A stretch of DNA of 64,000 nucleotides from Sphingobacterium puteale. Its GTDB lineage: Bacteria > Bacteroidota > Bacteroidia > Sphingobacteriales > Sphingobacteriaceae. The DNA is taken from NCBI RefSeq assembly GCF_003627955.1, contig NZ_RBWS01000001.1:682001-746000 (forward strand), in the 5' to 3' direction. Below the pieces are notes generated by a model. It saw nothing but the letters and a program-made list of their open reading frames with translations, was not told the origin of the DNA and ran no database searches. Both the position numbers and the translations under genes were made by a program. How positions within the stretch are numbered: position 1 is the stretch's first letter; every line of letters starts with the position of its first letter. Below, piece after piece: positions 18,611-27,376 of the stretch.

Positions 18611-20317
18611 ATGTTAAAAAACACATTTATTCTATTTTTAATTGCTTTTTTCAGTCTTTCGCTGACTACGACAGCTTTTTCATTTCAACAAGACAGTCTA
18701 ACGAGCACTGAAGGGCTTCAATTTGAATCTTCACCTGACACCACACCAGCAGTGGAAGCTGTACCGGACGACCTGGCTTTTTCAGAGGCTCCAGATACAA
18801 CGCTGAGTCAGGATAGCAGCAAATTGGACAAAGCAACAACAACTGTTTCTTCTACAGATTCAGATACAGGGAAAAAATCGCTTTGGAGTATTTTTATTGC
18901 TGGATTAATCGGTGGTTTTGCTGCACTTTTGATGCCCTGTATCTTCCCGATGCTGCCCCTGACTGTAAGCTACTTCACCAAACAGTCGGGCACCCGTGCA
19001 AGCGGCATTAGCAAAGCACTACTCTATGGCCTTTTTATTATTGTGATATACGTGGCTTTGGGGATGATTATCACAATTGCGTTTGGTTCGGATGCGCTGA
19101 ATGCATTATCGACGAATGGCATATTTAATTTCTTATTTTTTCTATTACTCGTTGTCTTTGCGGCATCTTTTTTTGGGGCTTTCGAAATCACGCTACCAAG
19201 CACTTTTGTCAATAAGATGGATGCCAAATCAGATAAAGGAGGCCTGGTCGGTCTCTTCTTTATGGCTTTCAGCCTTTCACTGGTATCCTTTTCCTGCACA
19301 GGACCAATTATTGGCACGCTGCTCGTTGAAGCAGCATCAAAAGGCGAGCGTTTAGGTCCGGCCATCGGTATGCTGGGTTTTTCCATTGCTTTGGCGATTC
19401 CTTTTGGTCTTTTCGCTATGTTTCCTTCGATGTTAAAGTCGTTGCCGAAATCGGGTGGATGGCTCAATTCGGTAAAAGTAGTTCTTGGATTTTTAGAGCT
19501 TGCCTTGGCTTTAAAGTTTTTGTCCAACGTAGACTTAGCTTATCACTGGAATTGGTTGGATCGTGAGGTATTCCTATCCTTGTGGATTGCCATATTTGGT
19601 CTCATGGGCTTATATCTTATTGGGAAGATCAAGTTTTCACATGATAGTGAACTGAAATTCCTTTCTGTACCGAGAACGCTATTGGCAGTCATTGTATTCT
19701 CTTTTGTTGTCTATATGGTTCCTGGTCTATGGGGCGCACCATTGAAATCCATTTCGGCTTTCTTACCGCCTTCTGCAACACAGGACTTTGACCTTTCGGC
19801 TGGAGTGACAAGCACGCCAGCTCACAGCGACGGTAAAGTGAAAAAATATGCAGAAATCTTCCATGAGCGCGGTACCCCAAAAGGGTTTGATCCATACTAC
19901 GATTATGATCAGGCTCTGGAAGCTGCAAAAGAACTAAATAAACCTGTTTTGATCGATTTCACAGGCTGGAACTGTGTGAATTGTCGAAAAATGGAAGCAA
20001 ATGTATGGACTGATCCGGGCGTAGCCAAATTGTTAAAAGAAGAATTTGTTATGGCGGAACTCTTCGTTGATGATAAAACAGAATTACCCGCCAACGAACA
20101 GTTCATTTCCAAATATAGCGGCAAGAAAATTAAAACAATCGGCAATAAAAACAGTGATTTTCAGGCATCGACCTTCAATAGCAATTCACAACCACTATAT
20201 GTCATTGTCGATGCTTCTGGGACGGTATTGGTACCACAAACTGGCGCAAACTATAATATTGAACAATACAAAGCTTTTTTACAAAGTGGTATTGATGCTT
20301 TTAGAGCAAAAAAATAA
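18611..20317 (+). CDS. DsbD-like thiol:disulfide interchange protein (CcdA core plus thioredoxin domain)
   Basis: Carries reducing power from cytoplasmic thioredoxin across the inner membrane. The 568-residue protein has a signal segment (about 1-25), a low-complexity Ser/Thr/Asp linker (about 26-88), a membrane core of about eight segments with the redox cysteines Cys110 (MPCIFP) and Cys229 (SCTGP), and a C-terminal periplasmic thioredoxin-like domain with WNCVNC (453-458). The alpha domain of canonical DsbD is missing from the N-terminus and is encoded separately just upstream, so the system is split in two. Confidence 0.92.
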   Translation: MLKNTFILFLIAFFSLSLTTTAFSFQQDSLTSTEGLQFESSPDTTPAVEAVPDDLAFSEAPDTTLSQDSSKLDKATTTVSSTDSDTGKKSLWSIFIAGLIGGFAALLMPCIFPMLPLTVSYFTKQSGTRASGISKALLYGLFIIVIYVALGMIITIAFGSDALNALSTNGIFNFLFFLLLVVFAASFFGAFEITLPSTFVNKMDAKSDKGGLVGLFFMAFSLSLVSFSCTGPIIGTLLVEAASKGERLGPAIGMLGFSIALAIPFGLFAMFPSMLKSLPKSGGWLNSVKVVLGFLELALALKFLSNVDLAYHWNWLDREVFLSLWIAIFGLMGLYLIGKIKFSHDSELKFLSVPRTLLAVIVFSFVVYMVPGLWGAPLKSISAFLPPSATQDFDLSAGVTSTPAHSDGKVKKYAEIFHERGTPKGFDPYYDYDQALEAAKELNKPVLIDFTGWNCVNCRKMEANVWTDPGVAKLLKEEFVMAELFVDDKTELPANEQFISKYSGKKIKTIGNKNSDFQASTFNSNSQPLYVIVDASGTVLVPQTGANYNIEQYKAFLQSGIDAFRAKK

Positions 20318-20475
20318 GCGGCCCATTCTTGAGCTGCCTAAATCGTTTGTCGTAATTGTTGCCCCTATTATAAAGTTTACATGAAGTTTAATCTTCATTT
20401 AGATTAAATGCAGATCAGATGGCTATTATTTAATTGTTTTGAAGTGATTCATCACTTTTAATAACGGAAATATAA

Positions 20476-20506
20476 TTGTATATAAACACAAAAATAGCTA
20501 AGTTTG
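20476..20506 (+). promoter_or_regulatory. Promoter of pfkA with very short leader
   Basis: TTG (20476-20478), 20 bases, then TAAGTTTG (20499-20506), a full -7 match. The G of the -7 element is only seven bases from the pfkA ATG at 20514, so the predicted leader is about two to four nt. Confidence 0.55.
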
Positions 20507-20513
20507 AGTACGT

Positions 20514-21488
20514 ATGAGTAACATTAAAAAAATTGCTGTTTTGACATCTGGAGGAGATGCTCCAGGAATGAATGCTGGTATTCGCGCTGTCGTAAGGGCG
20601 GGTATCTATAACAATCTTGAGGTATTTGGTGTACGCAGGGGTTATGATGGTTTGGTCAATGGTGAAATTATTCCCATGGACGCCAAATCTGTGGCCAATA
20701 TCATACAGCGTGGCGGAACTATCTTAAAAACTGCCCGCAGCGAAGCTTTCAAGACAATAGAAGGACGCAAACAAGCTTATGATAATTTACGCAGCCATGG
20801 AATTGACGCAATGGTTGTCATCGGTGGTGACGGAACATTTACAGGCGCATCAAAATTCATTGACGAGTTTGACTTTCCAATTATCGGCCTACCGGGAACG
20901 ATCGACAATGACCTGGCCGGGACTGATTTTACCATTGGTTATGATACCGCAATAAACACCGTTATTCAGGCTGTAGATAAGATCCGTGACACCGCAGAAT
21001 CCCATGACCGTGTTTTTGTGATCGAAGTTATGGGACGTGACTCGGGCTTGATCGCCATCCGTTCTGGTATAAGCACCGGTGCGGAAGCTGTATTGGTTCC
21101 CGAGTTTGAGGTGGATTACGATACAATCATGAAAAGGCTGGATAAAAGCCGGAAGAATAAATCTTCACGCATTATCATCGTTGCCGAAGGTGATAAAGAA
21201 GGTGGAATGGTCGTTTCGGAAAAAATAAAGGAAAATTTCCCGCATTACGATGTAAGGCTTTCTATTTTAGGCCACATCCAACGTGGTGGGAGCCCGACCT
21301 GTATGGACCGTGTATTGGCTAGTAGACTTGGTGTTGCCGCAGTAGAAGCACTCGTAGCTGGACGTAGGGGCGAAATGGCCGGACTGATCTGCAGTGAAGT
21401 TAGATTCACGCCTTTCAAGAGCGCAATTAAACATAACGTTAAACTTAACGAAGATCTACTTCGTATCATTGAAATACTTTCCTTGTAA
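20514..21488 (+). CDS. pfkA: 6-phosphofructokinase (ATP type)
   Basis: Phosphorylates fructose-6-phosphate in glycolysis. The 324-residue protein shows SGGDAPGMNAG (12-22), GGDGT (104-108) and the catalytic TIDND (129-133). A glycine rather than aspartate in GGDG points to ATP rather than pyrophosphate as donor. The start is certain: family members begin just before this glycine-rich loop, and the -7 element lies only seven bases ahead of the ATG. A bidirectional terminator follows. Confidence 0.95.
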   Translation: MSNIKKIAVLTSGGDAPGMNAGIRAVVRAGIYNNLEVFGVRRGYDGLVNGEIIPMDAKSVANIIQRGGTILKTARSEAFKTIEGRKQAYDNLRSHGIDAMVVIGGDGTFTGASKFIDEFDFPIIGLPGTIDNDLAGTDFTIGYDTAINTVIQAVDKIRDTAESHDRVFVIEVMGRDSGLIAIRSGISTGAEAVLVPEFEVDYDTIMKRLDKSRKNKSSRIIIVAEGDKEGGMVVSEKIKENFPHYDVRLSILGHIQRGGSPTCMDRVLASRLGVAAVEALVAGRRGEMAGLICSEVRFTPFKSAIKHNVKLNEDLLRIIEILSL

Positions 21489-21516
21489 GGGAAGTTTTTC
21501 CCCATCGGATATATAT

Positions 21517-21562
21517 AAAAAAGAAACGCGCATGATATTTGTGTCATGCGCGTTTCTTTTTT
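21517..21562. terminator. Bidirectional terminator after pfkA
   Basis: AAAAAAGAAACGCGCATGA and TCATGCGCGTTTCTTTTTT are a perfect 19-base inverted repeat around an eight-base loop. It separates pfkA (+) from the convergent lipoprotein gene (-). Confidence 0.9.
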
Positions 21563-21606
21563 GACAATACATGCTATCCAAACCGCCTTTATATTATCTC
21601 GAAAGC

Positions 21607-22053
21607 CTATTTCAGTAGTTTATTGAGATATTCTTCATTTACGGCAGGCAATTGAATCGCCTGTCCAGCCTTAGCCATTGAATCCGCAAAATGATTGGTA
21701 TTTACGATCGCCTGCTCATAGGCTTTGACAACCTGATCGGAAATATATAAAGACTTGGGATCTTTGATATCAACTTTATATTGATTGTCAGCTAAAGACA
21801 CATGGTGATAGAAGCGATAGGCAGCTGCCTTCAACAGGCCCAGTTCTTTTTGTGACAACTCATCTATCCGCGCGTTTGGCGGTAATGTCACATCTATAAA
21901 TTCCGTCCCCTTCGCCAGTGCGTCAATGGAATGATCCAAAGGGATTGCACTGAGGGCCTCAAGGTTAACTACGGGTACACCATTTTCTTTCTTCGAATTA
22001 CAGGCAACAGCAAAAATAGCCAAGACCATTGCCAATATCAGTTTTTTTTTCAT
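21607..22053 (-). CDS. Unknown small lipoprotein
   Basis: A 148-residue protein with a lipoprotein signal: MKKKLILAMVLAIFAVAC, Cys18 as lipidation site. The mature part is mostly helical and has no motif I recognise. It is monocistronic, followed by the bidirectional terminator shared with pfkA. The product should be anchored in the outer or inner membrane facing the periplasm. No function is proposed. Confidence 0.75.
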   Translation of the reverse strand: MKKKLILAMVLAIFAVACNSKKENGVPVVNLEALSAIPLDHSIDALAKGTEFIDVTLPPNARIDELSQKELGLLKAAAYRFYHHVSLADNQYKVDIKDPKSLYISDQVVKAYEQAIVNTNHFADSMAKAGQAIQLPAVNEEYLNKLLK

Positions 22054-22206
22054 TTTATGTTATTCTGAGTGCACTTCACTCTGTTCAATCTCCACGAACT
22101 CTCCTGCGTAAATGATCCGCCGCACCAGGATTGGTCGGAAGAAGTAATTTTTTAAAGCTGAGTTCATCCTCAGGAGATAACTAAAAGATCAATAGCTGGT
22201 TCTAAC

Positions 22207-22260
22207 AAAAAACACCTATTTAAAATCCATCAACAAAGATAAGACTTTAAGTAGGTGTTT
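22207..22260 (-). terminator. Terminator of the TlpA-like gene
   Basis: AACACCTATTTAAA and TTTAAGTAGGTGTT form a stem with one mismatch around about 20 bases. On the minus strand it is followed by a short T-run, 30 bases past the stop at 22291. Confidence 0.65.
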
Positions 22261-22290
22261 CGTATTTCAGTACCGGGCTGAAAGAACAGC

Positions 22291-23430
22291 CTATTTTAAT
22301 AGCTCTGCCAATTTAGCTTCCAAAGCTTCTCCTCTCAGATTTGAAGCGACGATTTTACCCGACGGATCAATTAGGAAGTTCTGTGGAATTCCACGTACTT
22401 CGTACAATTTCACGGGAGCAGATTTCCAACCCTGTAAATCGGACACATGTGGCCATTGTTGCAAATTATCATCATGAATTGCTTTCATCCAAGCATCTTT
22501 TTTCCCTGGATTGTCCAAGGAGACACCAAACACAGTAAAGCCTTTATCTTTAAATTTATTAAATGCGGCAACAACGTTCGGGTTTTCGTGACGACAAGGT
22601 CCACACCAGCTCGCCCAAAAATCCAACAATACGTATTTTCCGCGAAGTGAAGATAAAGAGACATTATTACCTGTAGTATCCGGTAATGTAAAATCAGGAG
22701 CTACTGAACCTATGGCAACAGCTTTCAATTTCTGAATACGTTCTGCCAGTTCTTTACCTTTTTCAGAATTTTTTAATTCTGGAGACAACTTATCATAAGA
22801 AGCTACATATTCGTTCACATTTTCGCCACTCACGTTTTCGGCAAGCAGATCCAATGTATACCAGCTTTTTGGATTCTTATTGATAAATTCGGCGTCTGCC
22901 TTTTCCATTTTTTCGGAAATCTCACCAGCTTGTTTTTGCAAGCCTTCAATAAATTTCGGGTCTTGTTTTTGAGTTTCAGACGCCGCATAATATTGTTGAT
23001 TCAATGCCTCAAATTGATCTGCATATGGTTTTACAAAAGCTTTGTATTGTGTAAAATCATCATTGATAGCTGTACCAGTGATGACAGCATCTTTAAATCC
23101 CTTGGAGGCATCTACTTTGATCACACCTTTGGACAAATACAATTGCGAAGTTTCAGGTTGCTTTTGAGCACCTCTTAGTTCTCCAAAGGAAAGCCCTTCG
23201 GGAGAATAGATCATGACACCTTTCGTAGGAGAAGCTACCTGACCGTTGAATTTAAACTCACCTTTCACTACTGCTGCCGAATCTAGCTGACGTGTACCAT
23301 TATTAGCGTACTGCATAAATACTTTAGCTTTGTCAGAAGCAGCACTGACTTTTCCTGTAACCGTATAGCTTTCTTGTGCCATCAATAAGGCTGGTAAAAA
23401 GCTTAAACCCATTAATAATCCCTTTTTCAT
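22291..23430 (-). CDS. TlpA/ResA-like thioredoxin with DUF4369 domain
   Basis: A secreted thiol-disulfide oxidoreductase of 379 residues counted from the preferred start at 23430, where the ATG begins a normal signal peptide (MKKGLLMGL...ALLMAQ); an upstream ATG at 23460 would put ten odd residues before it. The N-terminal DUF4369 beta-domain (about 20-125) is followed by a helical linker and an AhpC/TSA-type thioredoxin domain with the redox motif CGPC (276-279). Proteins of this build are very common in Bacteroidota; it probably reduces periplasmic disulfides. It is not next to cytochrome c biogenesis genes. Confidence 0.88.
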   Translation of the reverse strand: MKKGLLMGLSFLPALLMAQESYTVTGKVSAASDKAKVFMQYANNGTRQLDSAAVVKGEFKFNGQVASPTKGVMIYSPEGLSFGELRGAQKQPETSQLYLSKGVIKVDASKGFKDAVITGTAINDDFTQYKAFVKPYADQFEALNQQYYAASETQKQDPKFIEGLQKQAGEISEKMEKADAEFINKNPKSWYTLDLLAENVSGENVNEYVASYDKLSPELKNSEKGKELAERIQKLKAVAIGSVAPDFTLPDTTGNNVSLSSLRGKYVLLDFWASWCGPCRHENPNVVAAFNKFKDKGFTVFGVSLDNPGKKDAWMKAIHDDNLQQWPHVSDLQGWKSAPVKLYEVRGIPQNFLIDPSGKIVASNLRGEALEAKLAELLK

Positions 23431-23504
23431 AATTATATACTTGCCATAAATGTAAAACATTTATGTTGCACTAACATGCCATTTAACATTATTTAGCAAA
23501 GTTG

Positions 23505-24296
23505 TTACCAACGTCCCGAGGCACCACCACCACCAAAATCACCACCGCCAAATCCACCGAATCCACCACCGGAACCGCCGCCAAATCCACCGCCGCCGCC
23601 ACGACTACCACCACCTAGACCATTAAGCAATGTCCACCAGAAAATATCTGAAGAACCACGGCCGTTCATCACACGGCCCCCGCCTTTTCCTCCGCCACCG
23701 CGGTTCGAAAACATCACGACAAGAAATATCACGACAATAATGACAAATATGATGGATCCCGATCCACCGCCGCTAGGCTGTTTGGGATCAGCTTTATATT
23801 CACCCTTGGCATAGGAAATCAGGGAGTTCGTCGCTTTGTCAACTCCACCGTAATAATCCCTCTGGCGGAATGCCGGTTTGATATCATTCTCTATAATACG
23901 ATAAGCGATCGCATCTGGTACCGCTCCTTCAATCCCATAGCCGGTCTGAATCGTAACAGCCCGATCGCCCAATGCTGCCAGCAATAGAATACCGTTATTG
24001 TATTTTTTATTACCGACCCCCCACTTCTTCGCCAGACGGACAGCGTAATCTGAAATATCATATCCTCCCGTGGAGTTCATCATAACCACAGCGATCTGTG
24101 TAGATGTAGAATCTTCAAATGCCAGCAGCTTTTGCTCCAATTGCTGCTTTTGACTGGCAGTCAGCGTATTAGTATAATCATTTACAAGTCTATTCGGTGC
24201 CTCCGGAAAATCCTGACCTATTGCTGTCATGAAAGTCAGTGCCCAAAGCAACATCACCATGACCGGAATCCGAACCCGGGAAAATAATTTCAACAT
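23505..24296 (-). CDS. TPM domain protein, YgcG type
   Basis: A 263-residue protein with a signal peptide (about 1-28), a periplasmic TPM domain (about 35-155; conserved GNKKYNNGILLLAAL and TGYGIEGAVPD stretches), a single transmembrane segment (about 178-197) and a glycine-rich tail with repeated GGG and FGG units ending ASGRW. This is the usual YgcG layout. The role is unknown; TPM proteins have been tied to membrane homeostasis. It is third in the lemA-TPM-TPM group. Confidence 0.88.
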   Translation of the reverse strand: MLKLFSRVRIPVMVMLLWALTFMTAIGQDFPEAPNRLVNDYTNTLTASQKQQLEQKLLAFEDSTSTQIAVVMMNSTGGYDISDYAVRLAKKWGVGNKKYNNGILLLAALGDRAVTIQTGYGIEGAVPDAIAYRIIENDIKPAFRQRDYYGGVDKATNSLISYAKGEYKADPKQPSGGGSGSIIFVIIVVIFLVVMFSNRGGGGKGGGRVMNGRGSSDIFWWTLLNGLGGGSRGGGGGFGGGSGGGFGGFGGGDFGGGGASGRW

Positions 24297-24316
24297 AAGT
24301 TTTATTTTTTTATTGA

Positions 24317-24745
24317 CTAGCGATCACCAAAAACTATATCATTTGGCAATTCATTGATATCGTCATGTTCACGGGGAAAGAATTTCGCCAATTGCTTGCC
24401 TGCATGTTCAATCCCTTTCACCAGTCCCTCCACAATTTTATCCATACGGAATTCCTCAACCATAAGATCTTTGGTGCAATTCCAAAAGCCCACTTCTACG
24501 CGTTGATCGATTCCCTTATCACCAATGATGGAAAATTTATGATCTTCCAATGCAATATAAATAAGAACCCCATTCTTCAGCACAGTTTTATGCATCCCTA
24601 ATTTGGAAAAATAGTATGTTGCCCGGTCATGAACTTCATCCGGGCAGTGGTTTTCTATCACAACACGAATTTCTCCTGACGTCTCGTTTTCAGCCAGATT
24701 AATGGCGTGAACGACTCTTTCTTGCTCTTCTGCGTTTAAAGCCAT
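24317..24745 (-). CDS. TPM domain protein without signal peptide
   Basis: A 142-residue protein that is essentially one TPM domain (GEIRVVIENH at about 24-33, VLKNGVLIYIAL at about 55-66, IIGDKGIDQRV at about 73-83). It has no signal peptide and no membrane segment, so unlike its neighbour it is probably cytoplasmic or peripherally bound. Start at 24745 gives the normal length. It is 20 bases ahead of the YgcG-type gene and co-transcribed with it. Confidence 0.85.
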   Translation of the reverse strand: MALNAEEQERVVHAINLAENETSGEIRVVIENHCPDEVHDRATYYFSKLGMHKTVLKNGVLIYIALEDHKFSIIGDKGIDQRVEVGFWNCTKDLMVEEFRMDKIVEGLVKGIEHAGKQLAKFFPREHDDINELPNDIVFGDR

Positions 24746-24832
24746 AATATATTTTCATTTATGTTCACATTTAGCAGTCCGCCCCTTCGGCACTACTGCA
24801 ATGCAAACATCTAACATAAAGCATTTTGTATA

Positions 24833-24871
24833 AAAAAATGGATGAAGGGCCATACGCAAGCCGCATCATCC
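24833..24871 (-). terminator. Terminator downstream of lemA
   Basis: On the minus strand GGATGATGCGG pairs imperfectly with TGGCCCTTCATCC and is followed by a T-run. It lies 32 bases after lemA, so part of the lemA transcript may stop before the two TPM genes. Confidence 0.6.
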
Positions 24872-24902
24872 ATCATTTCGTCCATTTCTAACAAAGAAGT
24901 TA

Positions 24903-25487
24903 TTAAAATGATACGGTAGGGGCCTTATCTGAACCAGGGGCAGCAGTAAATGTACCTTTGGCTTTAAATCCGAACATGCCCGCCATTAAATTATTTGGAA
25001 AGCTACGTACAGTCGTATTGAATTGCTGCACAGCTTCATTATAAGATCTACGTTCCGTCGAAATACGGTTTTCCGTACCTTCCAATTGCGCTTGCAATTC
25101 CAAAAAGTTTTGATTTGCCTTTAAATCCGGATAGGCCTCTACCGAAGCTAACAGACGGCTCAAAGAACCACTGAACTGATCTTGTACTTTCTGGAATTTA
25201 GCAATATTCTCCTCCGATAAATCATCCGCATTGATGGTAACCGACGTTGCCTTAGCGCGCGCTTCAACCACGGCAGTTAATGTGCTTTCTTCATGTTTCG
25301 CGGCACCTTTTACAGTGTTTACCAAGTTTGGAACCAGATCAGCCCTACGTTGGTAAGCATTTTCAACCTGTGCCCATTTCCCTTTGACATTCTCATCTTG
25401 AGAAACCATCGTATTGTAACCACATGAGTTTAATGATACTAATGCAAATAAACCGCATAGGGCTACTAAAAATCTTTTCATTTTCAT
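24903..25487 (-). CDS. lemA: LemA family protein
   Basis: A 194-residue protein with a lipoprotein-like signal (Cys22 in LNSC) followed by the antiparallel helical LemA fold; the stretch WAQVENAYQRRADLVPNLV (about 38-56) is the family hallmark. LemA proteins are membrane-tethered with the helices on the periplasmic side. Their biochemical role is unknown. LemA next to TPM proteins is a widespread gene pair, which suggests a common task at the cell envelope. Confidence 0.92.
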   Translation of the reverse strand: MKMKRFLVALCGLFALVSLNSCGYNTMVSQDENVKGKWAQVENAYQRRADLVPNLVNTVKGAAKHEESTLTAVVEARAKATSVTINADDLSEENIAKFQKVQDQFSGSLSRLLASVEAYPDLKANQNFLELQAQLEGTENRISTERRSYNEAVQQFNTTVRSFPNNLMAGMFGFKAKGTFTAAPGSDKAPTVSF

Positions 25488-25603
25488 TGTTAAAAGAATT
25501 AAATACTATTCAAATTATATGGATACACTATCAAAGCATATACCAAGCTCCTACTAAGATAAGAATATTTTTATTTCCAAATCGGCAAACAACCAATATT
25601 ACG

Positions 25604-25611
25604 TAACTTTG
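25604..25611 (+). promoter_or_regulatory. -7 element of the FAD oxidoreductase gene
   Basis: TAACTTTG matches TAnnTTTG. A start near 25616 gives a leader of about 30 nt before the ATG at 25648 and rules out the in-frame TTG at 25609, which lies inside this element. Confidence 0.45.
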
Positions 25612-25647
25612 TGGTGGTTTTGGGATAAAAACCCAGCCCTTTATCTT

Positions 25648-27192
25648 ATGCAAAAAGAAATTGAAATTGCTATCCTTCCCGAAAAAATCGAAGATGAGCA
25701 ATATATTCTACAAGAAGGTGTAAAAGCATTGCGCCTAAAACCCCAACAGGTCAAAGGATTTAAAATTCGTAAACGTTCTATTGACGCCCGCGGCAGACAG
25801 GTAGTTTATCGAGCAAGGGTCATTTTTTATATCGACGAACTCCCGTTACCAGAGATTTATGAAAACCACTTTAAATCTGTCCAGGATGGTAAGCCGGTCA
25901 TTATCATAGGTGCTGGCCCTGCAGGTCTATTCGCGGCGATCCGCTGTATTGAACGAGGTATCAAACCAATTGTCATTGAAAGGGGCAAAAAAGTTCAGGA
26001 CCGAAGACGCGATCTTGCGAAACTAAACCGCGAAGGTATTGTAAACCCTGAATCCAACTACTGTTTTGGAGAAGGTGGTGCGGGAACTTACTCAGACGGC
26101 AAACTTTATACCCGCTCAAACAAAAGGGGGGACGTAGACAAAGTTCTCAAACTTTTTGTATCTCATGGAGCGACAACTGACATCTTAGTGAATGCCCGCC
26201 CCCATATCGGCACAAACAAGCTCCCTCATATTATTGAGGCGATGCGGGAAAGTGTGATCGAATTTGGCGGTGAGTTTCTTTTCGACGAGCGTGTAGATGA
26301 TATATTGGAATCCTTTGGTCAGGTTCGTGGTGTAAAATTAGCCAGTGGGGAAGAAATCAAAGCTGATCATGTTATCGTGGCTACAGGTCACTCCGCAAGG
26401 GATATTTTTGAACTGTTTCATCGCAACAACTGGCTGATCGAAGCAAAAGCCTTTGCCCTAGGCGTCCGCATAGAACACCCACAGGCTATTATTGATCAGA
26501 CACAATACCATTGCCAGGTCAGAAGTGAGCATTTACCGCCAGCCTATTATAGTCTGGTCGAACAGGTTAATGATCGTGGTGTTTTTTCATTCTGTATGTG
26601 TCCGGGTGGCGTCATCGCTCCCTGTGCAACAGACCGTGATGAAATTGTGGTCAACGGATGGTCGCCTTCCAAACGTAATAATCCACATGCCAATTCAGGC
26701 ACTGTCATCCAGATCAACCTCGAAGATGTACCTAATGCCCTAAATGATCCCTTTGCTTTACTTGATTTTCAAAAGCAAATTGAACGCAAAGCTTTCGAGG
26801 TGGGTGGAGGAAGTCTTGTTGCCCCCGCACAACGAATGGTTGACTTCGTTGAGGGACGGGTCTCGATGGACCTACCGGAGAATTCGTACAAACCTGGGAC
26901 ATCTTCGGCAGACTTGCGAGAGGTTTTACCGACTTTTGTGCATGAAGCCCTTCGGGGTGCCTTACCAATATTTGGGAAGAAGATGAAAGGGTATTATACA
27001 AATGATGCAATTTTGGTCGGTGTAGAATCGAGGACATCTTCACCCATACGTATACCGCGAAACAAAGAAAATCTGCAACACCCTCAGGTCAAAGGACTTT
27101 ACCCTTGCGGGGAGGGAGCCGGCTATGCAGGGGGTATTATTTCGGCGGCTATAGATGGGATTAATTGTGTCGATGCAATTGATTTAAGTTAA
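25648..27192 (+). CDS. NAD(P)/FAD-dependent oxidoreductase of unknown substrate
   Basis: A 514-residue flavoprotein. An N-terminal ferredoxin-like domain (about 1-80, IRKRSIDARGRQVVYRA) precedes the dinucleotide-binding motif GAGPAGL (88-94) and a C-terminal block ending GEGAGYAGGIISAAIDG, typical for the large family annotated as FAD-dependent dehydrogenase/uncharacterised FAD-dependent protein. Start at 25648 is chosen because the promoter overlaps any earlier start. It is single-gene, ahead of tRNA-Gly. The substrate is unknown. Confidence 0.85.
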   Translation: MQKEIEIAILPEKIEDEQYILQEGVKALRLKPQQVKGFKIRKRSIDARGRQVVYRARVIFYIDELPLPEIYENHFKSVQDGKPVIIIGAGPAGLFAAIRCIERGIKPIVIERGKKVQDRRRDLAKLNREGIVNPESNYCFGEGGAGTYSDGKLYTRSNKRGDVDKVLKLFVSHGATTDILVNARPHIGTNKLPHIIEAMRESVIEFGGEFLFDERVDDILESFGQVRGVKLASGEEIKADHVIVATGHSARDIFELFHRNNWLIEAKAFALGVRIEHPQAIIDQTQYHCQVRSEHLPPAYYSLVEQVNDRGVFSFCMCPGGVIAPCATDRDEIVVNGWSPSKRNNPHANSGTVIQINLEDVPNALNDPFALLDFQKQIERKAFEVGGGSLVAPAQRMVDFVEGRVSMDLPENSYKPGTSSADLREVLPTFVHEALRGALPIFGKKMKGYYTNDAILVGVESRTSSPIRIPRNKENLQHPQVKGLYPCGEGAGYAGGIISAAIDGINCVDAIDLS

Positions 27193-27210
27193 GTTTTTTT
27201 ACTTTTTCTC

Positions 27211-27241
27211 TTGCAGAATAAGAAGAAATGCCTTACTTTTG
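27211..27241 (+). promoter_or_regulatory. Promoter of tRNA-Gly
   Basis: TTG (27211-27213), 20 bases, then TACTTTTG (27234-27241), a full -7 match. Transcription would begin a few bases before the mature tRNA 5' end at 27252. Confidence 0.6.
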
Positions 27242-27251
27242 TAGCATCAAC

Positions 27252-27327
27252 GCGAAAGTAGCTCAGTTGGTAGAGCACAACCTTGCCAAGGTTGGGGTCG
27301 CGAGTTCGAATCTCGTCTTTCGCTCCA
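27252..27327 (+). tRNA. tRNA-Gly (anticodon GCC)
   Basis: A complete cloverleaf: acceptor stem GCGAAAG/CTTTCGC, D arm with AGTTGGTAGA loop, anticodon stem CAACC/GGTTG around TTGCCAA (anticodon GCC), T arm GCGAG/CTCGT with loop TTCGAAT. The discriminator base is T (27324) and the CCA end is encoded (27325-27327). All stems pair. It is a single tRNA with its own promoter and terminator. Confidence 0.97.
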
Positions 27328-27330
27328 AAT

Positions 27331-27366
27331 AAAAAACGCTTCCAAAATTTGGAAGCGTTTTTTATT
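27331..27366. terminator. Bidirectional terminator after tRNA-Gly
   Basis: CGCTTCCAAA and TTTGGAAGCG pair almost completely, flanked by A-run and T-run. It serves the tRNA (+) and the convergent MFS gene (-). Confidence 0.85.
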
Positions 27367-27376
27367 TGTGCTCAAC

